Shown in pieces: positions 57,428 through 64,000 of a stretch of 64,000 nt of DNA. The stretch is from Archangium violaceum (GTDB lineage Bacteria > Myxococcota > Myxococcia > Myxococcales > Myxococcaceae), in contig NZ_CP069338.1 in NCBI RefSeq assembly GCF_016859125.1, positions 1,426,001-1,490,000 on the forward strand. Direction: 5' to 3'. The notes under the pieces are model-generated. The model ran no database searches, had not been told where the DNA came from, and worked only from the letters and a program-made list of their open reading frames with translations. The position numbers were made by a program, and so were the translations under genes. The stretch's first letter is position 1; every line of letters starts with the position of its first letter.

Positions 57428-58768
57428 CTACCGCGCGCGCAGCCGCACCTTCACCCCGTGCTTCGGGCGCAGGGTGATGGACGGCAGCAACTCCACCGCG
57501 TCGCCGGGTACCCGCTCGAAGCGGAACCGCTGGGCCAGCGTGGCCAGCACCAGCCGCGCCTCCATCATCGCGAAGCCCGAGCCGATGCACAGCCGAGGGC
57601 CTCCGCCGAACGGGAACCACGCGAAGCGTGGCAGGCGCTGCTCCAGCCCGCCCGCCCACCGCTGGGGACGGAAGGCCTCGGGCTCCTCGAAGAAGCGCGC
57701 GTCCCTGTGCACCGTCCATGGGTTCATCACCACCACCGCCCCCGCGGGGATGCGCCAACCGCCCACCTCGTCCTCCTCCAAGGCCTCGCGACTGAGGGAC
57801 CAGGCGGGGGGATAGAGCCGCAGGGACTCCTTCACCACGCACTCGGTGAAGGGCAGCGCGGGCAGGTCCTCCACCGTGGGCTCCCGCCCTCCCAGGACCG
57901 AGTCCAGCTCCCGGTGCAGCGCGGCCTCGGCCTCCGGGTTCCGGGCCAGCAGGTGGAAGCAGAAGGCCAGGGTGATGGACGTGGTCTCGTGGCCCGCGAG
58001 CGCCAGCGTCAGCACCTCGTCGCGGATCTGCTGGTCGCTCATCCGGCCCCCCTCCTCGTCCTGGACGTGGAGCAGCAGCGACAACAGGTCTCCCGCGTCA
58101 CCGCCCGCCTCGCGCCGCCGCTGGATGAGGTGGGAGACGAACACGTTCAGCCGCTCCACCGCCTCCCGGTAGCCCAGGTTCTCCGGCGTGGGCAGCCAAT
58201 CCGGGAACACCACGGACTGCAGCCGGGCGAAGTGCTCCATCACCCGGGCGAGCGCCGGGCCCACGGCCCCCGCCTCTCCCTCCGCCTCCAGGTCGAACAA
58301 GCTCTTGATGACGATGCCGAGCGTGAGCCGCATCATGTCCGCGTAGACGTCGTGGACCTCGCCGTCCCGCCAGGACGCGAGCTGGCGCCGGGCATGCCCG
58401 ACCATCACCTGCCCGTAGGCCGCGAGGCGCTGGCGATGGAAGGCGGGCTGCATGAGCCGACGCTGGCGCAGCCAGGAGTCGCCCTCGTTGGTGAGCAGTC
58501 CCTTGCCCAGCAGGCGGCCTCCCAGAATCCGTTGCTGGAGCTTGTCCTTGACGTAGTGCCGGTGACGGGTGACGAGGACGTGCTCGATGTGCTCCGGATG
58601 CTGGAGCACATACGTGGGCCCACTCAGGAAGTTGACGTACACCACGTCCCCGTACCCGCGAGCGCATCGCTCGATGAAGGCGAGCGGCTCCTTCGCGTAG
58701 TCGAGCACGGACCCGAGCACGGGCAGGGGACGGGGACCGGGGGGAAGCTGGGCGCGCGAGGTGCTCAT
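57428..58768 (-). CDS. Cytochrome P450
   Basis: 446 residues. The haem-binding loop is FAWFPFGGGPRLCIGSGFAM (F-G-G-G-P-R-x-C-x-G), with the Cys as axial ligand. The I-helix is ALAGHETTSITLAF (A-G-H-E-T-T), the K-helix is VVKESLRLYPP (E-x-x-R), and a PERF-like segment is FRPQRW. The start LPPGPRPLPVLGSVLDYAKE is typical of CYP-class proteins related to fatty-acid or terpene hydroxylases. No membrane anchor is seen, so it is soluble and needs a separate reductase. It follows the alpha/beta hydrolase gene by 37 bases on the same strand. Confidence 0.95.
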   Translation of the reverse strand: MSTSRAQLPPGPRPLPVLGSVLDYAKEPLAFIERCARGYGDVVYVNFLSGPTYVLQHPEHIEHVLVTRHRHYVKDKLQQRILGGRLLGKGLLTNEGDSWLRQRRLMQPAFHRQRLAAYGQVMVGHARRQLASWRDGEVHDVYADMMRLTLGIVIKSLFDLEAEGEAGAVGPALARVMEHFARLQSVVFPDWLPTPENLGYREAVERLNVFVSHLIQRRREAGGDAGDLLSLLLHVQDEEGGRMSDQQIRDEVLTLALAGHETTSITLAFCFHLLARNPEAEAALHRELDSVLGGREPTVEDLPALPFTECVVKESLRLYPPAWSLSREALEEDEVGGWRIPAGAVVVMNPWTVHRDARFFEEPEAFRPQRWAGGLEQRLPRFAWFPFGGGPRLCIGSGFAMMEARLVLATLAQRFRFERVPGDAVELLPSITLRPKHGVKVRLRAR

Positions 58769-58805
58769 GCACCCAGCTTGGGGGCCGCGCCGGCCAGGGG
58801 CAAGG

Positions 58806-59597
58806 CTAGCGGAGGAACTCCTCGATGGCCGCCGTGACGCCTTCCTCCTCCTCGATGTGAGGCAGGTGCCCGGAGCGCTCGAAGAGGCGCACCTGGGCCT
58901 GGGCGATGCGCTGGCGGAACTCCTCCGCGTACACCACCGGCACGATGCGATCGCTCTGACCCCAGACGATGAGCGTGGGGGCCTTGATGCGGTGCATCCG
59001 GCGCTTGAGTCCCTTGTCCGGGATGGGCCAGGTGAACTTGCCGGTGCAGGCGAGGCTCCAGGTGGCCTGGACGATGGCCTCCTTCATCTGCTCCGGGTCC
59101 GCGGGGAAGGCGGAGAACTGCCGCGCCTTCTCGCCACGAGGATCGTGGAAGCTCGCCTGGAACACCTGCTCGGGGGAGACGATCATCCAGTTGAGCAGGG
59201 GAGCGTCATCGCGCCACAGGCCCACGGGGCTGACGAGCACGAGCTTGCCCACCCGATCCGGCCGGGTGGCGGCGATCTCCGCGGCCACCATGCCACCGAA
59301 GGAGTGGCCCATGACGAAGGGCCGCTCCAGGCCCAGCGCGTCGAACAGCTCGTCGTAGAAGAGGACGAGCTCCCAGAGGGAGTCGATGGCGTGGATGGCA
59401 TTGGGCAGGCCCGCCGAGGTGCCGGGGTGCTCCGGCGCGTACACCGTGTAGCGATCGGCGAGGCGGCTCAGCCAGCCGTCCCACTTCGGGCCGGAGGCGC
59501 CGTGGAAGTAGACCAGGGGCGGGCCCTTGCCCGCGACCTTCACACGCGTCTCCACCTGACCGCGCCAGAGCGTCAGGGCGACATCCTTGGGCATCAT
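58806..59597 (-). CDS. Alpha/beta hydrolase
   Basis: 263 residues from ATG 59597, which overlaps the upstream stop (ATGA), with AGGAGGT in front. The oxyanion loop is LVYFHGASGPKWDGW, the nucleophile elbow is VMGHSFGGMVAAEIA (G-H-S-F-G), the acid lies in TLIVWGQSDRIVPVVY, and the His is in FERSGHLPHIEEEEG. This is the fold of C-C bond or ester hydrolases. Coupling to an LLM flavin oxidoreductase recalls degradation pathways in which a monooxygenase product is hydrolysed. The substrate is unknown. Confidence 0.92.
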   Translation of the reverse strand: MMPKDVALTLWRGQVETRVKVAGKGPPLVYFHGASGPKWDGWLSRLADRYTVYAPEHPGTSAGLPNAIHAIDSLWELVLFYDELFDALGLERPFVMGHSFGGMVAAEIAATRPDRVGKLVLVSPVGLWRDDAPLLNWMIVSPEQVFQASFHDPRGEKARQFSAFPADPEQMKEAIVQATWSLACTGKFTWPIPDKGLKRRMHRIKAPTLIVWGQSDRIVPVVYAEEFRQRIAQAQVRLFERSGHLPHIEEEEGVTAAIEEFLR

Positions 59598-60832
59598 CGC
59601 GACACCTCCTTCTGCCCCGCGTTGCGCTTGCCACGCAGCTTCTCCGGCCACCAGTGGTTCTCCCACTGGTCATCCCAGAGGTCGCGCACGTGGGGGAGCA
59701 CCTCCCGGGCGAAGAGATCGATGTTCTTGAGCGTCAGCTCATGCGGCATGGAGCCGATCTGCAGGAGCACCATGAGATTGCCCACGCGCAGGCTCTTGGC
59801 GGCCTCCTCCAGCTGCTGCCTCACGGACGCCGGGCTTCCGCCGATGACGAACTGGTTGTCGACGAAGTCCTTGAACTTCCAGTCCTTCCACGGCTTCTGC
59901 GTGATGGCCCCCTGGGAGCGCACGGCGCGCACCAGCGACGGGTGGTCCATGTAGCCCGGCGCGGCGTACCAGTGGGGCGGGAAGTGGAGGCACTTGTCGT
60001 AGAAGTAGCGCAGGTGCTTCTCGTAGTCCTCCGCGGCCTGGGCATCCGTCTCGGAGACGACGACCAGCTGGAGGAAGCCGGCGCGGTACGGGTTGGGCTC
60101 CAACCCGTTGCGGTCGACGAACTCCCAGAACCCATCCATCACCGACCTGGCGAACTGGTGCCCGAAGTAGCTGAGGTACGAGTAGCTGTAGTTGTTGCGG
60201 GCCACGAACTCCCACGTGCTCAGGCTGCCCGCTCCCGGCACCCAGATGGGCGGGGGCTGCTGGATGGGCCGCGGCCAGAGGTTCACCAGGGGCAGCTGCG
60301 TGTACTTGCCATTCCAGGCGAAGCTCTCGCGCGAGGACCAGGCCTTGCGCAGCAGCTCATGCGCCTCCCGGAACATCTCGCGCTGCTCGATGGGCGTAAT
60401 CCCGTAACAGAGGTTGGAGTCCGCCGAGCTGCCCAGCGGCAGGCCCGCCACCAGGCGGCCCCCACTGATGCAATCCAACATCGCGTACTCCTCCGCGACG
60501 CGGATGGGGGGGCTCGAGTTCACCATCGTCGCCCCGAGCACGACGATCGCCACCTCCAGGTCCCGGGTGGCGCGGGCCAGCGCGCTCGCCATCAGGTTGG
60601 GGCTGGCCATGAAGCCATAGGCGGCCTGGTGATGCTCGTTCACGCAGATGCCGTCGAGGCCCGCCTTCGCGGCGTGGATCAGCTCATCGAGCGTCTCGTT
60701 GTACGTGCGCCCGGCCTGCTCCGGGTTCGCCACCTCGAAGAAGGGCGGATCCACCACCGAGGACTGGTAGCGCTTCTCGAAATCCGCGGGCAGGTCCCTG
60801 TAGGGACACAGGTGGAACATCGAGACCTTCAC
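59594..60832 (-). CDS. LLM-class flavin-dependent oxidoreductase (luciferase-like monooxygenase)
   Basis: 412 residues from GTG 60832 with AAGGAG upstream. The TIM-barrel bacterial-luciferase pattern is clear: FEVANPEQAGRTYNETLDEL, the FDGICVNEHHQ-type motif DGICVNEHHQAAYG, VAIVVLGATMVNSSPPIRVA followed by EEYAMLDCISGGRLVAGLPL, and VIGGSPASVRQQLEEAA near the end. These enzymes use FMNH2 from a partner reductase. It is translationally coupled to the hydrolase, and the P450 follows, so the three may act in one catabolic or tailoring path. No flavin reductase is adjacent. Confidence 0.92.
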   Translation of the reverse strand: MKVSMFHLCPYRDLPADFEKRYQSSVVDPPFFEVANPEQAGRTYNETLDELIHAAKAGLDGICVNEHHQAAYGFMASPNLMASALARATRDLEVAIVVLGATMVNSSPPIRVAEEYAMLDCISGGRLVAGLPLGSSADSNLCYGITPIEQREMFREAHELLRKAWSSRESFAWNGKYTQLPLVNLWPRPIQQPPPIWVPGAGSLSTWEFVARNNYSYSYLSYFGHQFARSVMDGFWEFVDRNGLEPNPYRAGFLQLVVVSETDAQAAEDYEKHLRYFYDKCLHFPPHWYAAPGYMDHPSLVRAVRSQGAITQKPWKDWKFKDFVDNQFVIGGSPASVRQQLEEAAKSLRVGNLMVLLQIGSMPHELTLKNIDLFAREVLPHVRDLWDDQWENHWWPEKLRGKRNAGQKEVSR

Positions 60833-61108
60833 GGGCCAATCTCCTTGGTCAGAGCGGTGCCTCCAGGAAGGGTTCGCTGGTGGCGCTGGAAGACTTCCAT
60901 GTCACTGTTATCAGGTCAACACTTGCCAGAGGAAGGGGAAGAACACCTTTTCCGACATGATGCCCGTACGCACGCTGGGCAAACAGGCGCTCGGAGGCCC
61001 GTGCTTGTAGCCCTGTAGCCCAGTGCACATCTCGGAGTCGTTGACGGGCTACATGGGGGACGGCGGGTCCGAGACCCGATCGTTCCCCATCCGGGGGAGC
61101 GACGAGCG

Positions 61109-61474
61109 ATGCGAACGGCAATCGTGGGCGCGGGGCTGCTGCTGGGAGTGGCCGGCTGCGCCGGAGTCGGAGTGCAGAGGACGGTACCCACCGAACAACT
61201 GGTGGACTCACAGGTCAGCATCCGTCAGGCGGAGGCGGCCGGAGCCGAGTCCATCCCGGACGCGGCGCAGCACCTGCAGTGGGCCCGGGAGCAGACGAAC
61301 GAGGCGCGCAGGTTGCTCGAGAGCAACCGGCGGGACGAGGCCGCGCTCTTCCTGAAGCGCGCCGAGGCGGACGCGGAGCTGGCCCTGGCCCTGGCGCGCG
61401 AGGCCCCGGCCCGTGCCGAGGCCGATCGATTGCTCCAGCAGGTGCAGCAGCTCCAACAGGACACGGTGCAGTAG
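61109..61474 (+). CDS. DUF4398 lipoprotein
   Basis: 121 residues. The signal ends GVAGC, a lipobox. The mature part is one long helical hairpin of DUF4398 type: VSIRQAEAAGAESIPDAAQH, LQWAREQTNEARRLLESNRR, ALFLKRAEADAELALALARE. Such lipoproteins are envelope-anchored and usually sit next to OmpA-like partners, as here (48 bases to the next start). A frame-internal TPR-like periodicity of Ala and Glu is evident. Confidence 0.85.
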   Translation: MRTAIVGAGLLLGVAGCAGVGVQRTVPTEQLVDSQVSIRQAEAAGAESIPDAAQHLQWAREQTNEARRLLESNRRDEAALFLKRAEADAELALALAREAPARAEADRLLQQVQQLQQDTVQ

Positions 61475-61522
61475 CCACCACACATGAGGCGCGTCGCGGA
61501 CGCGATGCCGGAGGAGAAGGTC

Positions 61523-62623
61523 ATGCGGGGATGGAAGCGTCTGACTTGGGGGCTGCTCGGTGCCGCCACGCTGGTGGGCTGCGCGAGCACCCCGCCGCGC
61601 GAGCTCTTGGATGCGCGCTATGCCTTTCAACGGGCCTCCTCGGGTCCCGCGGCCCAGTACAGCCCGGACGCGCTCGCCGAGGCGCGCGAGGCTCTCCATG
61701 AAGCCAACCGCGCCTACGAGCGGGAGCGGGACTCGGAGCGCACGCGCACGCTGGCGTACGTGGCGCTGCGCAAGTCGCAGATCGCCGAGTCACGTGCCCG
61801 GACCCTCGTCGCCGAGCAGGAGCGCCAACAGGCGGAGCAACAGCTCGCCATGAGTCAGGCCTCCGAGAGCCTCCGCACGCGGCAGGAGCTCGACAGGGCG
61901 CGCGCCGAGCTCGCCGAGGCCCAACGTCTGCGCGAGGAGGCGGAGCAGCGACAGGCCGAGCTCGCGCGACAGCAACAGGAGGCGGCGCGGCAGCAGGCCG
62001 AGCAGCAGCGGCTGGAGCAGGCGCGGCGCGAGGAGCAGGAGCGTCAGGCCCGGCTCGACGAGGCCCAGGCGCGGATGGATCAGCTCAATGCCCAGCTCGA
62101 GCAGGAGCGCCAGGCACGGCTCGAGGCCGAGCAGCGCGCCGCCCGGGCGGAGGCCGAGGCTCGTGCCCAGGCCCAGGTGGCGGAAGACCTGCGCTCCATC
62201 CGGCAGGTCCAGGTGAAGGAGGAGCAACGGGGACTGGTGCTCACGCTCTCCGGAAGCGTGCTCTTCCGCTCGGGCAGCGTGGACCTGTTGCCCACGGCCC
62301 GGCGGAGGCTGGATGAGGTCGCCGAGGCGCTGAAGAAGACCCAGAACCCGCTCGTCATCGAGGGCCACACCGACAGCCAGGGGACCGAGGAGCTCAACGA
62401 GGAGCTCTCCTACCAGCGCGCCGAGTCCGTGAGGGACTACCTCGTCGAACGGGGCCTGGACAGCTCGCGCATCCGCATCGACGGACGGGGCGAGTCCCAA
62501 CCCGTCGCCTCCAACAGGACCGCCGAGGGCCGCGCGAACAACCGCCGGGTGGAGATCGTCATCGAGCGCGGTGTGGGCGGCGCCGGCCAGCAGGAGCCCC
62601 AGCAGTCCCAGCCCCGTGAATGA
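61523..62623 (+). CDS. OmpA-family lipoprotein with DUF4398-like coiled coil
   Basis: 366 residues from ATG 61523 (GGAGGAGAAGG upstream). The signal ends in LVGC, a lipobox. A DUF4398-like first part (DARYAFQRASSGPAAQYSPD, DALAEAREALHEANRAYERE) is followed by a coiled coil of about 110 residues very rich in Gln, Glu, Ala and Arg. The C-terminal OmpA domain binds peptidoglycan: VLFRSGSVDLLPTARRRLDE, LVIEGHTDSQGTEELNEELS, SYQRAESVRDYLVERGLDSS, RANNRRVEIVI, with the Asp and Arg that contact diaminopimelate. It ties the outer membrane to the wall. It is cotranscribed with the DUF4398 lipoprotein upstream. Confidence 0.92.
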   Translation: MRGWKRLTWGLLGAATLVGCASTPPRELLDARYAFQRASSGPAAQYSPDALAEAREALHEANRAYERERDSERTRTLAYVALRKSQIAESRARTLVAEQERQQAEQQLAMSQASESLRTRQELDRARAELAEAQRLREEAEQRQAELARQQQEAARQQAEQQRLEQARREEQERQARLDEAQARMDQLNAQLEQERQARLEAEQRAARAEAEARAQAQVAEDLRSIRQVQVKEEQRGLVLTLSGSVLFRSGSVDLLPTARRRLDEVAEALKKTQNPLVIEGHTDSQGTEELNEELSYQRAESVRDYLVERGLDSSRIRIDGRGESQPVASNRTAEGRANNRRVEIVIERGVGGAGQQEPQQSQPRE

Positions 62624-62627
62624 AAAA

Positions 62628-62658
62628 GGCCCCGCTGCCTCCCGGAGGCAACGGGGCC
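62628..62658. terminator. Bidirectional hairpin between OmpA and BMP genes
   Basis: GGCCCCGCTGCCTC pairs with GAGGCAACGGGGCC (one mismatch) around a short loop. A5 at 62623-62627 gives a T-run for the leftward gene. Confidence 0.75.
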
Positions 62659-62680
62659 CGACGGCCGAGCCGCCTGCGCG

Positions 62681-63886
62681 TTACGGCCGGGCAGGAGCGG
62701 CCGTGAGCTGCGCCGGATCGCTGGGGACCTGGATCTCCCCGGCGATGACCTTCGCGCGCAGTTCCTCGACCTTCTCGAGGAGCTCGGCCTTGTTCGGGAT
62801 CTCCACGCGCACGGGGGCGTAGGTGACGCCGCCCTCCTTCAGGCCCAGCACCACGTCCCCCCCCTGCAGCTTGCCCGCGGCCAGGTCACGCACGGCCTCG
62901 TAGACACCCAGGTCCACGCGCTTGAGCATCGAGGTCAGCACGGCCTCCGGAGCCAGGTGCGACTGATCCGAGTCCACGCCGATGACGAACACGTTCTTGT
63001 CGGCGGCGCGCGCCTCCTTCACCGCCTGGATGACGCCCAGGCCGTCCGAGCCGGCCGCGTGGTAGACGACATCCGCGCCCTTGTTCACCAGGTCCTGGCC
63101 CACCTGCTTGCCAGCGGCCACGTTGTCGAAGCTGCCCGTGTAGTTCACCAGCACGGTGGCCTTGGGGTTGGTGGCGGCCACGCCCGCGCGGAAGCCCGCC
63201 TCGAACTTCTTGATGAGGGGCACCTCCATGCCGCCCACGAAGCCCACCTTGTCGCCCTGGGTGACCAGGCCGGCCAGCGCGCCCACCAGGAAGCTGCCCT
63301 GCTCCTCGCGGAACGTCACCGTGCGCACGTTGGGCAGGGTGTAGGGCTTGTTGTCGGCGGAGACGATCGGGCTGTCGATGAGCAGGAACTTCGCGTCCGG
63401 GTTGCGCCTGGCCACCGTCTCCACGGCGTTCTCGAGCATGAAGCCCACGCCCACGGCCAGGGCCACGTTCTGGTCCACCAGCAGCTGCAGGTTGGGCTCG
63501 TAGTCCTCGGGCACCTTGCTCTGCAGCACCACGGGGGTGATGCCCACCGGGGCGATGTCGCGCGAGGCCAAGTCCTGCTGGAGCGTCGCCTTCAGCTCCT
63601 CCGGGGAGGCATCCTTGTAGCTGCCGCCCTCCATCTTCTTGCCCGCGCCCCACAGCTCCAGGCCGCGCAGCGCCGAGTCGTTGAAGGAGTGGTCACCCCG
63701 TCCACCCACGTCCGTCACCAAGCCCACCTTCAGGCTCTTTTCCTTCGGGGCGGCCGGAGCGGCGGCACCCTCCGAGGGCTTCGCGGCGGTGGCCTCCGGC
63801 TTCGTCTCCTCCTGCTTCTTGCAGGCGGACACGAGCACCAGGGCGGACAACAGGGACAGTCGCAGGAAGGGACGAGGAGTGGGCAT
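62681..63886 (-). CDS. BMP-family (Bmp/PnrA-like) substrate-binding lipoprotein
   Basis: About 401 residues, start near 63886 (MPTPRPFLRL); in-frame ATG 63919 and TTG 63922 are further upstream. The signal ends LVSAC, a lipobox. The periplasmic-binding fold has the BMP/PnrA features KVGLVTDVGGRGDHSFNDSA, then LRGLELWG, FLLIDSPIVSADNKPYTLPN, GSFLVGALAGLVTQGDKVGF, VVYHAAGSDGLGVIQAVKEA and VIGVDSDQSH. Relatives bind purine nucleosides or related ligands for ABC uptake. No permease or ATPase gene is visible next to it in this window. Confidence 0.93.
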   Translation of the reverse strand: MPTPRPFLRLSLLSALVLVSACKKQEETKPEATAAKPSEGAAAPAAPKEKSLKVGLVTDVGGRGDHSFNDSALRGLELWGAGKKMEGGSYKDASPEELKATLQQDLASRDIAPVGITPVVLQSKVPEDYEPNLQLLVDQNVALAVGVGFMLENAVETVARRNPDAKFLLIDSPIVSADNKPYTLPNVRTVTFREEQGSFLVGALAGLVTQGDKVGFVGGMEVPLIKKFEAGFRAGVAATNPKATVLVNYTGSFDNVAAGKQVGQDLVNKGADVVYHAAGSDGLGVIQAVKEARAADKNVFVIGVDSDQSHLAPEAVLTSMLKRVDLGVYEAVRDLAAGKLQGGDVVLGLKEGGVTYAPVRVEIPNKAELLEKVEELRAKVIAGEIQVPSDPAQLTAAPARP

Positions 63887-63934
63887 GGCGCGCCTGTAGC
63901 AGAGGCACGCCCTCCCCATCAAGTCAGGCCCCGG

Positions 63935-64000
63935 TCAGGCCAGGAGCGCCGCGCCGATCAGGCCGCTGTCGTCACCCAGCTCGGCGTCGGTGATGAGCAG
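63935..64000 (-). CDS. ROK-family kinase, C-terminal fragment (continues outside window)
   Basis: The last 21 codons before TGA (63935-63937) read LLITDAELGDDSGLIGAALL followed by A. This ending (A-x-L-G-D-D-x-G-x-I-G-A-A-x-L-A) is characteristic of ROK-family sugar kinases such as bacterial glucokinase. Only the tail is present, so function and substrate cannot be judged. It is upstream of the BMP gene on the same strand. Confidence 0.7.
   Translation of the reverse strand: MLITDAELGDDSGLIGAALLA

Overview
The window is high-GC DNA with third-position G/C bias, many lipoproteins with a Cys at the end of a short signal peptide, secreted peptidases carrying pre-peptidase C-terminal (PPC) modules, a Ser/Thr kinase with a STAND-type NTPase, PEGA and DUF4215 proteins, and DUF4398/OmpA lipoproteins. 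Together these point to a myxobacterium (Myxococcota, probably Cystobacterineae such as Archangium, Cystobacter or Melittangium). That placement is inferred from gene content only. I recognised no rRNA, tRNA or CRISPR array.\n\nLeft part (1-9.3 kb). A partial GH43-type glycosidase with a ricin-like lectin tail runs off the left edge. It is followed by a corridor of gene decay: a frameshifted plasmid RepA-like gene, an IS110 relic fused in frame to an alpha/beta hydrolase, an IS1182-type fragment, two relics of one IS91-type element (each truncating a regulator gene, AraC-type and LysR-type), an IS5-type fragment and a broken dehalogenase/epoxide-hydrolase-like gene. Intact genes are interspersed: a small GIY-YIG-like protein, a DUF4336 protein, an AraC regulator and a DinB protein.\n\n9.3-23.2 kb. 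An AraC regulator is divergent from a Rieske oxygenase. A TetR-SDR pair has tandem palindromic operators. A same-strand block holds two paralogous secreted Hint-domain proteins bracketing an M1 peptidase, a membrane-anchored protein and an M4 peptidase. Beyond it lie an RCC1 lipoprotein gene with one premature stop, a Tat/lipoprotein intradiol dioxygenase and a trypsin-PPC protease.\n\n23.3-33.1 kb. A seven-gene operon, mostly translationally coupled, runs leftward: coiled-coil membrane protein, MoxR AAA+ ATPase, large membrane protein, ABC ATPase, ABC-2 permease, DUF58 protein, BatA-like protein. It combines a MoxR/DUF58/BatA module with an ABC transporter. A frameshifted small gene lies upstream of it.\n\n33.4-43.8 kb. 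A Bacteroidota-style SusC/SusD pair, an Hsp70-like protein, an M28 aminopeptidase, a small SET-domain protein and an NHL-repeat lipoprotein. A TolQ/ExbB-TolR/ExbD-TonB operon at 54-56 kb could energise the SusC transporter.\n\n44-51.2 kb. A tight three-gene operon encodes a membrane Ser/Thr kinase-nSTAND protein, a PEGA/TPR protein and a 973-residue Cys-rich DUF4215 lipoprotein. I regard this and the Hint/peptidase island as the best candidates for undescribed systems.\n\n51.4-64 kb. A second M4 peptidase with two PPC modules, the TonB operon, a TerB-like protein, two unknown proteins, an LLM flavin oxidoreductase/hydrolase/P450 cluster, a DUF4398 lipoprotein next to a DUF4398-like OmpA lipoprotein, a BMP-family substrate-binding lipoprotein, and the last 21 residues of a probable ROK-family sugar kinase at the right edge.
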